Assembly (NCBI GenBank): GCA_034111645.1
Contig: JAWUWW010000022.1
Span: forward strand, 76,270 to 140,269
Length of the DNA stretch: 64,000 bases
Source: CANLBN01 sp034111645
GTDB lineage: Bacteria; Pseudomonadota; Gammaproteobacteria; Pseudomonadales; Cellvibrionaceae
Direction of reading: 5' to 3'
The translations under genes and the position numbers were made by a program. The notes under the pieces were generated by a model. The model searched no databases, had not been told where the DNA came from, and was given only the letters and a program-made list of their open reading frames with translations. Shown one piece after another: positions 8,856 through 17,690 of the stretch (the first letter of the stretch is position 1; every line of letters starts with the position of its first letter).

Positions 8856-9911
8856 CTATTTATTTCCACTATCAATTTTTAAAGCTTCAATATTAGAAAT
8901 ATTTTCGACATGTAAAGTAGATGTGGGAAATGCACACTCTGCACCATGCGCCTCAATGATATTGATCGTTGCCAACAAAACATCTTGTTTTATTCGATGA
9001 AAATCTTCCCAGTTAGTCGTTTTTGTAAAGGTGTAAATGAAAAAATCTAAGGAAGATGGGGCAAACTGATTAAAATTAACCATTAATGTCTGCGTTGCAT
9101 CGATATCATCATTTTTAAGTAGCATCTCTTTCGTATCATTAACTATACCTTGCATTTTATTTGCATCACCATAGCGTATCCCTATTGTTTCTTTTATTCG
9201 ACGGTTAAGCATTCGCGAAGGGTTCTCTAAGGAGATTTGTGTAAACACAGCATTAGGTACAAACAGCGGGCGCTTATCAAAGGTTCTGATGCGCGTTAGG
9301 CGCCAACCTATGTCTTCTACTGTGCCTTCAATTTCTTTATCAGGTGAGCGCACCCACTCGCCTACTTTAAAGGGTCTATCTAAATAAATAGTTAAACCAC
9401 CAAAAAAATTAGCCAGCAAATCTTTAGCCGCAAAACCAATAGCTAGACCGCCTATTCCACCAAATGCTAATACTCCCGAGATACTATAACCAAGACTCTG
9501 CATTACAATTAGAACCGTTGTGATAATAATTGCAGCACGCAATAGTTTACCAATAGCGCTTACGGTTGTCGCATCAATAATCTCTGGCGAGTCATCTGAA
9601 CCTGTATCTGTAAAAATAACCTCAATTGATTTAATTAATTTAATTAAAAACCATGCACAAATAATAATGACGCCCACTGATCTGACTTGGCTGGTTAAAT
9701 CACTAATAGAAGCATTAGCATAATAAGCAACTAGATCTGCAGAGAAAGAAATGCCAATTAGCCATATGAGTATACGAACCGGCAAATAGAGGGCAGAAAT
9801 TACGGCATCATCCCATGGATTTTTTGTTGTTTTTGCTTTAACGGATAATTTTTTTAAAAAAATACGTGTAACAAAAGCAATTGATAAAGTAAGCAGCACA
9901 ATTAAAAACAC
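8856..9911 (-). CDS. Small-conductance mechanosensitive channel (MscS family)
   Basis: An inner-membrane channel that opens under membrane tension. The product has about four hydrophobic segments; the pore-lining helix is seen as the Gly/Ala-rich FGGIGGLAIGFAAKD segment, followed by the canonical beta domain (LDRPFKVGEWV, then GTVEDIGWRLTRIRTFD and VPNAVF). The listed GTG start (351 residues) has no good ribosome-binding site. The same frame stays open upstream with coding-like sequence for 18 more codons to an ATT at 9965, which is preceded at ideal spacing by GAGG. An ATG at 9973 is one base out of frame across a run of six A. The true N-terminus is therefore probably upstream of 9911. The family is certain, the start is not. 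Confidence 0.88.
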   Translation of the reverse strand: MFLIVLLTLSIAFVTRIFLKKLSVKAKTTKNPWDDAVISALYLPVRILIWLIGISFSADLVAYYANASISDLTSQVRSVGVIIICAWFLIKLIKSIEVIFTDTGSDDSPEIIDATTVSAIGKLLRAAIIITTVLIVMQSLGYSISGVLAFGGIGGLAIGFAAKDLLANFFGGLTIYLDRPFKVGEWVRSPDKEIEGTVEDIGWRLTRIRTFDKRPLFVPNAVFTQISLENPSRMLNRRIKETIGIRYGDANKMQGIVNDTKEMLLKNDDIDATQTLMVNFNQFAPSSLDFFIYTFTKTTNWEDFHRIKQDVLLATINIIEAHGAECAFPTSTLHVENISNIEALKIDSGNK

Positions 9912-10043
9912 ATAGAGAACCCACGCGTGTTCATAATCGAGCCATTGTTCTATTGTATTAATAATTTTTTCATCCTCAAAATTGAGCGCATATTAATAGA
10001 TTATTATGTATTTTTAGGGGAAGCTAACACCGCTGGGCATAAT

Positions 10044-11117
10044 CTATGTTAGCGCTGTGATAAATTGTTGTGACAACTGCCAGCGCGTTAGTTGATGAAG
10101 TTCATCGAGTGATAAATATCTACTTTTTAGGCCGCTTTTTTGAGCACCATGTTTAGCACTCATGGCAGACAACCGACGAAGACTTATTAGGTGATCAGGG
10201 TTAGTAATATTGAAATCAAGATTATTGAGAACCTCATTAACACCATCACGGTTATTGCAAACTAATACCATATCACAGCCTGCTTCTAGGGCGTGCTTGG
10301 CTCGCTCCAAAAATCCACCAACTGATGCCGCACCTTGCATCGATAAATCATCACTGAAGATAACACCTTTAAAACCCAAATCTTTGCGTAAAATTGATCT
10401 CAACCAATAAGATGAAAAACCAACTGTATGCTCAGCATCAATATTAGGAAATAATATATGCGCAGGCATTATCGCATCGAGAGATTCCAGTAATTCAACA
10501 AAAGGGATTAAATCATGATTAGCAATATCGACAAATTCTCTTAGGTCTACGGGTTGTGTTAAATGACTATCAGATAAAACACTACCATGCCCAGGAAAAT
10601 GTTTACCTGTTGTTGCCATGCCGGCCTCGTGCATTCCAGCAATCCAAGCCGCAGCTAAAGCACTGACTTCTTCGGGTTTTGGTGAAAATGAACGATTAGC
10701 AATAACATCACATCTATGGTCATCAGTATCTAATACAGGCGCAAAACTAAAATCTACACCCACAGCTAATAGCTCAGTTGCCATCAGCCATCCACTATTT
10801 TTTACCATACTCAAACAAGCATCAGCATTTTTGCGGTATAGAGGTAAAAATTTTTGCATGGCTGGCAGACGGGTAAAACCTTCAATAAAGCGCTGAACAC
10901 GGCCACCTTCTTGATCAACAGCGATAAGTAATCCAGGACGAATGTCTCGAATAGAGTTGCTTAATGTTTTGATTTGCAAGGGGGATTCGTAATTTCTTGC
11001 AAAATAAATGACGCCACCCACTAGCGGATGCGAAAGCAATAGCTTTTCATCATCCTGAAGAGCTTTGCCAACAAGATCAATCATGACAGGGCCTAAAGGC
11101 ATTTTCGTTCCTTGCAT
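10044..11117 (-). CDS. nagZ: Beta-N-acetylhexosaminidase, cell-wall recycling
   Basis: NagZ is a cytosolic family 3 glycosidase that removes N-acetylglucosamine from anhydro-muropeptides during peptidoglycan recycling. The 357-residue product contains VDQEGGRVQRF (about residues 67-77), the glycoside-recognition motif GKHFPGHGSV near 175 with its catalytic histidine, and the nucleophile motif SDDLSM near 250. Two starts are possible: the listed ATG (AGGA six bases upstream) and Met6 (AAGGA seven bases upstream); homologues usually begin near the Leu-Gly-Pro-Val-Met segment, compatible with either. It sits between mscS and lexA, as in Pseudomonas, and is transcribed away from lexA. Confidence 0.95.
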   Translation of the reverse strand: MQGTKMPLGPVMIDLVGKALQDDEKLLLSHPLVGGVIYFARNYESPLQIKTLSNSIRDIRPGLLIAVDQEGGRVQRFIEGFTRLPAMQKFLPLYRKNADACLSMVKNSGWLMATELLAVGVDFSFAPVLDTDDHRCDVIANRSFSPKPEEVSALAAAWIAGMHEAGMATTGKHFPGHGSVLSDSHLTQPVDLREFVDIANHDLIPFVELLESLDAIMPAHILFPNIDAEHTVGFSSYWLRSILRKDLGFKGVIFSDDLSMQGAASVGGFLERAKHALEAGCDMVLVCNNRDGVNEVLNNLDFNITNPDHLISLRRLSAMSAKHGAQKSGLKSRYLSLDELHQLTRWQLSQQFITALT

Positions 11118-11269
11118 GAATATCCTTTGTAAATCAATTTAATATAAAAAACTATTTCCTAATGCATTATTTTACGACAATGTATTCGATATATATACAT
11201 CTTGAAACCTAAATAAGAGATCCACTTGAGATAATCCGTACAATTAAATTTGCATCCTATTTACAACTA

Positions 11270-11285
11270 CTGTATAAATACTCAT
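11270..11285 (+). promoter_or_regulatory. LexA box-like site 1 upstream of lexA
   Basis: CTG-N10-CAT with an AT-rich core (CTGTATAAATACTCAT), one base from the CTG-N10-CAG gammaproteobacterial SOS consensus. It lies 119 bases upstream of the lexA ATG and 3 bases from a second site. Position and pairing match autoregulatory lexA promoters. Confidence 0.65.
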
Positions 11286-11288
11286 GTA

Positions 11289-11304
11289 CTGTATATATAG
11301 ACAC
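11289..11304 (+). promoter_or_regulatory. LexA box-like site 2 upstream of lexA
   Basis: CTGTATATATAGACAC matches the consensus CTGTATATATATACAG closely, with the last base and one core base changed. Its start is 19 bases after the start of site 1, so two LexA dimers could lie side by side. It probably overlaps the lexA-sulA promoter. Confidence 0.7.
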
Positions 11305-11403
11305 TGAAATAACAGAAAATATTCACCATGCTATAAACAGAATTAGTATGAATAACGCCAGAGTTATCTATCAATCAACTTACTCTAAGCAAGGATTAAA
11401 TCG

Positions 11404-12009
11404 ATGATTAAATTAACATCGCGACAAGAACAAGTTCTGAATTTGATCAAAGATCATATTAGCGAGACCGGTTATCCACCTACACGCGCCGATATTGCAA
11501 AAGAATTAGGCTTTAAATCTGCTAATGCTGCTGAAGAACACCTTCGCGCACTTGCTCGTAAGGGTTTCATTGAGATAGTTGCTGGCGCCTCTAGGGGAAT
11601 ACGTATACCTTCAGTTGAGCACCATGGAATCCCTATTGTGGGGCGTGTTGCTGCGGGAAGCCCTATTCTTGCACAAGAACATATTGAAGATTATTGTGAT
11701 CTAAAACCAAATTTCTTTTCACCTGCTGCAGATTATTTTTTGACGGTACATGGTGAAAGCATGATAGATGTGGGAATTTTTGACGGTGATTTACTAGCTG
11801 TTCATAGCACTAGCCAAGCACATAACGGACAAATAGTTGTTGTGCGCATTGGTGAGGAAGTGACAGTAAAAAGATTTCAGCAAGATAAAAATAGTCATAT
11901 CGTTAAGTTAATTGCCGAAAATAAAGCCTACGCTCCCATATTAGTAGATCTTGAGCATGAAGACTTTACCATTGAAGGCTTGAGTGTTGGCGTACTAAGA
12001 CAGCATTGA
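11404..12009 (+). CDS. lexA: SOS repressor LexA
   Basis: LexA represses SOS genes and cleaves itself when stimulated by RecA filaments. The 201-residue protein has the winged helix-turn-helix at residues 1-65, the Ala84-Gly85 cleavage site in RVAAGSP, the catalytic Ser119 (GESM) and Lys156 (VTVKRF). These positions are identical to E. coli numbering, so the repressor should be fully functional. Two overlapping LexA-type boxes lie upstream, consistent with autoregulation. sulA follows 130 bases downstream in the same direction, forming the lexA-sulA arrangement seen in Pseudomonas. Confidence 0.98.
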   Translation: MIKLTSRQEQVLNLIKDHISETGYPPTRADIAKELGFKSANAAEEHLRALARKGFIEIVAGASRGIRIPSVEHHGIPIVGRVAAGSPILAQEHIEDYCDLKPNFFSPAADYFLTVHGESMIDVGIFDGDLLAVHSTSQAHNGQIVVVRIGEEVTVKRFQQDKNSHIVKLIAENKAYAPILVDLEHEDFTIEGLSVGVLRQH

Positions 12010-12056
12010 CCTATATTTTTTAGGCCCTATATTTTTTAGGCCCTAGATTTTTTAGA
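12010..12056 (+). repeat. Three tandem 16-base repeats between lexA and sulA
   Basis: Three consecutive units of about 16 bases (CCTATATTTTTTAGGC, the same again, then CCTAGATTTTTTAGAC) begin immediately after the lexA stop. Each unit has a run of six T, so together they may act as a leaky terminator or AT-rich processing region between the two SOS genes. No known repeat family is recognised. Confidence 0.75.
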
Positions 12057-12139
12057 CGCAGCTATAAAATTAAATTTTAAGAACTCTATTTTAGAGTTAG
12101 AAAGAATAAAGAACATGGATGTCTTCAAAAGAGGCGAAG

Positions 12140-12595
12140 ATGAATACTTTAAGAAAAAACACGCAATCAAAGATTAACTCAGCGAATAGCGATCAAGCTT
12201 TTATTAAAAGCCGAATGACCGAAGTTTTTATCCCTAATGGTCAGAATAGTAATCATATTTTATTCCCTTTAGTTGCATCATTGAGCAAGCATCGGGAAAC
12301 AGATTCAACACAAAATAACGCAACTCGATGGGTGACGTGGATTACTGATCGCAAGCCCAATAAACAGCAACTTGATGCCTTTGGCAGCAACAATATTAAT
12401 ATTCGTATTATCCATACTCGCGCTAAAGATGATATTCGTTGGATAATATGGGAAGCTCTTTGCAAAGGTAATAGTCACACAGTTATTGCAGATATTACTA
12501 ATATCACTAAAGATGATATTGAACAATTTGAAGCTGCTGCACAGCAGGGTCTATGTGTTGGTATTTTAGCTAGGTCAATCAATACGACTATTTAA
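12140..12595 (+). CDS. sulA: SOS cell-division inhibitor SulA
   Basis: SulA binds FtsZ and blocks septation during DNA damage. The product (151 residues from the preferred start) shows the family's central segment with the WVTWITDRKP motif, then NIRIIHTRAKDDIRWIIWEALCKG split by short loops, and a RecA-like fold without a nucleotide-binding site. I prefer the ATG at 12140 because AGAGG lies 5-8 bases upstream; an ATG at 12119 in the same frame lacks a good ribosome-binding site. There is no separate LexA box just upstream, so expression probably depends on readthrough from the lexA promoter. The divergent sequence of SulA proteins makes this slightly less certain than lexA. Confidence 0.85.
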   Translation: MNTLRKNTQSKINSANSDQAFIKSRMTEVFIPNGQNSNHILFPLVASLSKHRETDSTQNNATRWVTWITDRKPNKQQLDAFGSNNINIRIIHTRAKDDIRWIIWEALCKGNSHTVIADITNITKDDIEQFEAAAQQGLCVGILARSINTTI

Positions 12596-12610
12596 ATTTT
12601 AGTCATTGAA

Positions 12611-12649
12611 AATATTAAACATGCCAGTTAATTAACTTGGTTTAATATT
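12611..12649. terminator. Bidirectional terminator between sulA and DUF6586 gene
   Basis: AATATTAAAC and GTTTAATATT form a 10-base stem enclosing a second palindrome, CCAGTTAATTAACTTGG, so nearly the whole 39 bases are self-complementary. It lies between convergent genes and overlaps the stop codon (12642-12644) of the minus-strand gene. Confidence 0.75.
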
Positions 12650-13229
12650 CTAATAAATATTCTCTCTGCCTATCAATAAGCTCTTGAAGGGTACGAAGTA
12701 AATGTTTAATAGCCTTTAGATCCGATAAATCTAATCCTGTCGAGTCGTCACTGAAAGTTTCTATAACAACCATATTAATTATATTATTATTTTCTGCTGC
12801 CGGTGATGACGTGTCTGCATTATAAGCTTGAGACTCACGTTGCTTACGCTTTTCTTCCTGTTCTTCTTTTGTCCCAATAGACATCATATTTTTAAATAGT
12901 TTACATAGCTGAAATAAACCGCACTCTTTTTGGTTATACAGTAGGCGCAATTCATGTAATTCAAAAACACTCTCATGTTTTTTATTTTCAAGCATATCGA
13001 TTAAATTAAAACTATCTGATGCCAAGACAGGCTTGCTGTGATGACTTAATAATTCATTGCAATAGGAGACACATGCACAATATAACTGCAATAAAATTGA
13101 ATCGACGTAGGCTTGTTTTTCAGAACGCGAAAGTGATTTATTTTGGGGTTGCTCACAGCTCGAAATTAAAAAATAAGTAGACGCTAAGCGTCTATTCACT
13201 TGCGCAGAATATGAGTAGTCTTTCTCCAT
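12642..13229 (-). CDS. DUF6586-family protein of unknown function
   Basis: A 195-residue soluble protein predicted to be mostly alpha-helical, with no signal peptide or membrane segment. The N-terminal half (Arg-Arg-Leu-Ala-Ser-x-Tyr followed by helices) and position between sulA and topA match the conserved unknown protein found at the same place in Pseudomonas, now called DUF6586 as I recall. The middle (about residues 118-145) is a charged, low-complexity linker rich in Glu, Lys and Gln. No catalytic motif is visible. The stop lies within the bidirectional terminator shared with sulA; topA lies upstream in the same direction. Confidence 0.7.
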   Translation of the reverse strand: MEKDYSYSAQVNRRLASTYFLISSCEQPQNKSLSRSEKQAYVDSILLQLYCACVSYCNELLSHHSKPVLASDSFNLIDMLENKKHESVFELHELRLLYNQKECGLFQLCKLFKNMMSIGTKEEQEEKRKQRESQAYNADTSSPAAENNNIINMVVIETFSDDSTGLDLSDLKAIKHLLRTLQELIDRQREYLLEY

Positions 13230-13291
13230 TAATACAATACCTTTGACGTACTCACAACAAAATAGTCACACTAGCGTTGACAGACAACTTG

Positions 13292-16012
13292 TTATGTTGC
13301 TTTAGACTTTTTCGTAGTTGCTTTTTTTGCGGTGGCTTTTTTTGTTTTCTTAGGTGCAGATTTTTTAACAGCCGGTTTTTTTAAAGGTTTAGCAGAAACC
13401 GTCCATTTACCGTTATCATAAAATGCCTTCCAACCCGTTGCTTTACCATCTTCTTCGGACTGAACATATTGTTCTTTAGTTTTTCGGCTATATCGAATGA
13501 GTGTAGGAATACCATCATCATCAGCTACAGGGGCACTAAACAAAAAATTATATTTGTCATCGATTTCATCTTTATGCGGTAATATTTCTGCAAGTAATGG
13601 TGCTCTCGTTTCACGATTTTTTGGAAATTGGCTCGCCGCTAAAAATAAACCGCTCGCACCGTCACGCAATATATATGTGTCATCAACTTTTTGACACTGT
13701 AACTCAGGCATAGGGACAGGATCCATCTTAGGAGGAGCAGCCTCACCATTTCTCAATAACTTACGTGTATTTTTACACTCGTCATTTGTACAACCAAAAT
13801 ACTTACCAAAACGTCCTGTTTTTAATTGCATGTCTTTTGAGCATTTATCACACTCAATAACTGGGCCATCGTAGCCTTTTATTTTATAACTGCCTTGCTC
13901 AATCTCATAGCCTTCACAATCGGGGTTGTTACCACAAATATGTAACTTAGTTTTGTCATCAACTAAATAACCATCCATTGCTGTATTACAAATTTGACAA
14001 CGCTTTTTATTAAGTAATTTCTTTACCTCTGCTTCTTCATCGTAATCAGTACTTACCACATCTTGATCTGAAACAAGATTCATGGTGATTTTACAACGCT
14101 CTTTAGGCGGCAGAGCATAACCAGAGCAACCTAAAAATACACCCGTCGTGCCGGTACGTATCTGCATATGACGACCACAAGTGGGGCATTTGATATCTGT
14201 TTCTGTCGGGGAATTACCGCGCATACCATCATCTAGATCATGAGCTACCGATAATTTTTTTGAAAAATCTTCGTAGAATTGGTTTAACAGTTCGTTACGT
14301 TTTAATTTATCGTCAGCTACATCATCTAAGTAACCTTCCATTTTAGCCGTAAAACTATAATCCATTAAATCAGAAAAATTTTCTACGAGTCGATCAGTGA
14401 CAATGTCGCCAATTTTCTCAGCATAAAAACGACGGCTTTCTACGTGAACGTAACCTCGATCTTGGATCGTCGATATAATGGATGCGTAGGTTGACGGTCG
14501 ACCAATTCCAAGCTTTTCTAGCTCTTTTACTAGACTAGCCTCGGTAAAACGAGCAGTAGGTTTTGTAAAATGTTGCTTTGGGTCGAGCTTAGCAAGATCT
14601 AGGATATCGCCAACCTTTAGATCTGGCAATAACACATCTTCTTCTTTTTTGCCGGAGGGTGGCTGTACCCTCATAAAACCATCAAAACGTATCACACGGC
14701 CGCGTGTTCTTAGTTCAAAATCCTCAGCAGTCACAACAATCGAAGTACTCGTAAATTCTGCGGCACTCATCTGGCAAGCGACAAACTGCTGCCAGATCAA
14801 CGTATAAAGACGCTCTGCATCACGCTCCATCGCATTGAGTTGAGTAGGTGTTATTCCAACGTTAGAAGGTCTTATGGCTTCGTGAGCTTCTTGAGCACCT
14901 TCTTTGCTGCTGTAACTGATGGGATTTGGTGGCAAGTATTTTTTACCGTAACTATCAAGGATATAATCTCTACAACTGCTAACCGCTTCTTGGCTTAAAT
15001 TTGTTGAATCTGTACGCATATAGGTAATGTAGCCAGCTTCGTAAAGTCGCTGAGCCATCATCATCGTCTTTTTAACACCAAAACCCAAACGCGTACTTGC
15101 AGCTTGTTGTAATGTAGATGTAATAAAGGGTGCATTTGGTTTTGATGAGGTAGGCTTGTCATCGCGTTTAGAGACCGTGTAAGTCGCTTTTTCGAGCATT
15201 GCCACTGCAGACATAGCCTCGTCACTATTAACGGGCTTAAAAGCATCATTTTTATACTTTTTGACTTCGCATTTAATAGCGTCTTTTTTCTTTGTATTTA
15301 GATATGCGTTAACATCCCAGTACTCTTCGGGAATGAAGGCTCTAATTTCACGCTCTCGCTCTACAACCAAACGCACTGCTACAGACTGAACCCTACCCGC
15401 CGATAAGCCTCTGGCCACTTTTTTCCAAAGCAGCGGCGATACCATATACCCAACGATACGATCTAAAAAACGTCTTGCTTGTTGAGCATCAACTCGGCTC
15501 TGATCTAATACTCCCGGAGATTGGAAGGCTTTTTGGATTGCTGTTTTAGTTATTTCATTAAATACAACTCGACGATAGCGTTTTTCATCGCCTCCTATAG
15601 CCTGCTGCAGATGCCAAGCAATAGCTTCTCCTTCTCTATCCAAATCAGTCGCAAGATAAATGGTATCTGCTGTTTCAGCTAGCTTTTTAAGTTCTTCAAC
15701 TACTTTCTCTTTACCAGGAAGAATCTCATATTGCGCTGCCCAATTATTCTCGGGATCTATGCCCATTCTTTTAATCAATTGCTCGCGAGATTTTTTAGCT
15801 TTGTGAACAATCTTATCTTCTGGTGATAGTTTTCGGGTAATTGCAGCTTGTCGAGCACGCTCTGCAGAATCTACTGGCTTTTTTAAAGACCCACTTGTAG
15901 GTAGGTCACGAATATGCCCAATACTTGATTTAACGATATAGTCACTACCTAAATATTTATTAATGGTTTTAGCTTTTGCAGGTGACTCTACAATGACAAG
16001 CGTTTTGGACAT
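13292..16012 (-). CDS. topA: DNA topoisomerase I
   Basis: Type IA topoisomerase that relaxes negative supercoils behind RNA polymerase. The 906-residue product opens with the Toprim motif IVESPAKAKTI and the DLDREGEAIAWHL acidic motif near residue 120. The active-site tyrosine is Tyr331 within GYITYMRTDSTNLS. Three C-terminal four-cysteine zinc ribbons follow (starting CPTCG, CQIC and CDKC), then a zinc-free domain. The last 25 or so residues are a Lys/Ala/Thr-rich basic tail with KKAT-type repeats, a common addition thought to increase DNA binding. It is transcribed away from the unknown gene at 16394. Confidence 0.97.
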   Translation of the reverse strand: MSKTLVIVESPAKAKTINKYLGSDYIVKSSIGHIRDLPTSGSLKKPVDSAERARQAAITRKLSPEDKIVHKAKKSREQLIKRMGIDPENNWAAQYEILPGKEKVVEELKKLAETADTIYLATDLDREGEAIAWHLQQAIGGDEKRYRRVVFNEITKTAIQKAFQSPGVLDQSRVDAQQARRFLDRIVGYMVSPLLWKKVARGLSAGRVQSVAVRLVVEREREIRAFIPEEYWDVNAYLNTKKKDAIKCEVKKYKNDAFKPVNSDEAMSAVAMLEKATYTVSKRDDKPTSSKPNAPFITSTLQQAASTRLGFGVKKTMMMAQRLYEAGYITYMRTDSTNLSQEAVSSCRDYILDSYGKKYLPPNPISYSSKEGAQEAHEAIRPSNVGITPTQLNAMERDAERLYTLIWQQFVACQMSAAEFTSTSIVVTAEDFELRTRGRVIRFDGFMRVQPPSGKKEEDVLLPDLKVGDILDLAKLDPKQHFTKPTARFTEASLVKELEKLGIGRPSTYASIISTIQDRGYVHVESRRFYAEKIGDIVTDRLVENFSDLMDYSFTAKMEGYLDDVADDKLKRNELLNQFYEDFSKKLSVAHDLDDGMRGNSPTETDIKCPTCGRHMQIRTGTTGVFLGCSGYALPPKERCKITMNLVSDQDVVSTDYDEEAEVKKLLNKKRCQICNTAMDGYLVDDKTKLHICGNNPDCEGYEIEQGSYKIKGYDGPVIECDKCSKDMQLKTGRFGKYFGCTNDECKNTRKLLRNGEAAPPKMDPVPMPELQCQKVDDTYILRDGASGLFLAASQFPKNRETRAPLLAEILPHKDEIDDKYNFLFSAPVADDDGIPTLIRYSRKTKEQYVQSEEDGKATGWKAFYDNGKWTVSAKPLKKPAVKKSAPKKTKKATAKKATTKKSKAT

Positions 16013-16393
16013 ACATAGTTCTCTGGATGCTTTCAGTTAATTTTTGGGTGTATCTAACTATTTTTTGACGGGCATATTTTGATTAAAATTTCATCAAACA
16101 GCGTATATAGATGCACGGTAATATTAATTACGGAGGGCATATATAAAACGTCCGTTGGCTGCGGTCAAGGAGTTTCTGAATTTTCACCATAGAAAAATGA
16201 TTATATTTGCAACTTATAAACTGCTATTTGCATGAAAAACAAACATATCCTTGAAGTAAAAATATAAAGAAGCAAACATTTATTGCTTCTTTATATGATT
16301 TTTTAGCCTCTTAAAAATAAGACTTAAGAAGTTATCAATATAGTCGATAACATTACAAAGGACAGTTTTTCATTATTTAAATAGAAATTACCT
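16013..16393. other. Divergent intergenic region with orphan terminator; possible small RNA
   Basis: The 381 bases between divergent topA and the 16394 gene contain a strong terminator-like hairpin at 16262-16304 although no plus-strand protein gene lies upstream of it. An approximately 150-200-base transcript starting between about 16090 and 16150 and ending at 16304 would fit a small RNA. Two GGA-containing segments (near 16133 and 16171) are present. The only open frame in front of the hairpin is an 11-codon one (ATG near 16232). No known RNA family is recognised; an antisense leader or transcription barrier is equally possible. Confidence 0.35.
16262..16304 (+). terminator. Strong orphan rho-independent terminator
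   Basis: A perfect 14-base stem (ATATAAAGAAGCAA / TTGCTTCTTTATAT) with a 7-base loop is followed by GATTTTTTAG on the plus strand. Read on the minus strand it also ends in a short T run, so it could work both ways. No annotated gene ends here on either strand. Confidence 0.75.
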
Positions 16394-17224
16394 ATGACTG
16401 CTTTTGCTAGCCTATTGCTTTTAATCTTTATCGCTTCTATAGCGATGTGCGTTGTTGCTTATAGCAATTACAGATTTGAACAAAATAGAAAAATTCGTTT
16501 AAAACTACAAAAACTTAAAAGTAAAGTCGAACAATTAGAGGATATTATAAGAGTACTTGATCGATTATGCGAAAATAAGATGATAACGACATTTATTAAT
16601 GACGATGTTATCGAGCTGTATGAGAGAATGATTGAGCTCTCGCCTAATACACCCTACATAAAAGGTGGTCATACAAATGCAAAAATACGCTCTGACATTT
16701 TAAGTGATGCTTCTCATCCTCAGCATATTGACCGTATATGTAGTAGCGATGCACAAATTGCTCGCTGTAGAGCATATTTAAAAGAAGCGTCAAATATTTT
16801 AAGGCGGCAACATAGCGAAGGTAAATTTTCAGCCACAGAAATACAAGAGTTTACTCAACACTTAGAGTGGCTTCATTTACAAATTTTTGTCATCACCAAT
16901 ATTGCCGAAGGGCATAAGGCATTTACTCGTAATGACTTCTTAAAAGCCAATGCATTTTATAAAAAAGCTCAAAATGAATTATTGAATTCAGGACACACAG
17001 ATAAGCGTCGCCAAGAGATGATTACTCAACTTGCCGATGTTTTATTTGGGCGACGAAGATATTTAGATAAGCGCTTAATGCCAGAGGATGAATTCAACCC
17101 AACGGATGAGCCAATAGTCGATGTTAATAATGACTCAAAGGCTAGTGATAAGGCGCCAAATATCAATCATCAAGATAAAGGGAAGGTTAATCAAACTAAA
17201 GCCCGCAAAGCTATGAGGCAATAG
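16394..17224 (+). CDS. Conserved unknown protein with N-terminal membrane anchor and coiled coil
   Basis: A 276-residue protein I do not recognise beyond its location next to topA. Residues 1-24 form one transmembrane segment, residues about 30-60 are a basic coiled coil (KLQKLKSKVEQLEDIIR), and the remainder is helical and soluble, probably cytoplasmic. The region around residues 180-225 (KANAFYKKAQNEL) resembles a single TPR-like helix pair. The C-terminal 45 residues are disordered and charged. The last 14 bases overlap the end of the convergent gene. No enzymatic motif is visible. A membrane-tethered scaffold is a guess only. Confidence 0.7.
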   Translation: MTAFASLLLLIFIASIAMCVVAYSNYRFEQNRKIRLKLQKLKSKVEQLEDIIRVLDRLCENKMITTFINDDVIELYERMIELSPNTPYIKGGHTNAKIRSDILSDASHPQHIDRICSSDAQIARCRAYLKEASNILRRQHSEGKFSATEIQEFTQHLEWLHLQIFVITNIAEGHKAFTRNDFLKANAFYKKAQNELLNSGHTDKRRQEMITQLADVLFGRRRYLDKRLMPEDEFNPTDEPIVDVNNDSKASDKAPNINHQDKGKVNQTKARKAMRQ

Positions 17225-17690
17225 TAACTAGCTTCTGTAATAACTCTTTAAGTGTTTTTATTGTCATTCCAGATGGCCTCTCTTGCCACCAAATACCTAC
17301 CATCGATTCATTAACTTCTAAGCCGACAATATCATCAGGCAAGACATCTAAAAAACTGTGTAGCTGATCTGCTTTTTGGGAATTAATTTTATTATTAGCT
17401 GATAGCCATTCCCAAGTGGCGTGAAAATGTATTCCATGCTCATAAGATCGACGCAATAAAGACCAGGTAGGTGTTTTTTTTGGCAGTTTCACTTGATATG
17501 AATAAACTGCTACGGGTCTAATAACGCCATTTTTTTCGTAATCCGTCATTCGAACATGCAAACCAGACTGAGCGGCTTCCTGTCTTAAATTTGCCAGACG
17601 CCTGTCTTTACTTGTTGGCTGCATCATCATTATTGGCCCAACGGCCATTACGACTGCTAATAAAATAAAGATAATTGGCCAAAAATTCAT
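17211..17690 (-). CDS. Conserved unknown membrane-anchored protein
   Basis: A 159-residue protein with one N-terminal transmembrane helix (about residues 3-24, ending in Met-Met-Met-Gln-Pro) and a soluble domain beginning SKDRRLANLRQEA, a pattern I associate with conserved unknown proteins of Pseudomonas and relatives. The soluble part has several conserved-looking aromatic residues (TWEWLS, IWWQERP). No catalytic motif is evident. It converges with the 16394 gene, overlapping it by 14 bases. A start with Met-Asn-Phe-Trp follows an AT-rich leader with GGATC about eight bases upstream. Confidence 0.7.
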   Translation of the reverse strand: MNFWPIIFILLAVVMAVGPIMMMQPTSKDRRLANLRQEAAQSGLHVRMTDYEKNGVIRPVAVYSYQVKLPKKTPTWSLLRRSYEHGIHFHATWEWLSANNKINSQKADQLHSFLDVLPDDIVGLEVNESMVGIWWQERPSGMTIKTLKELLQKLVTIAS

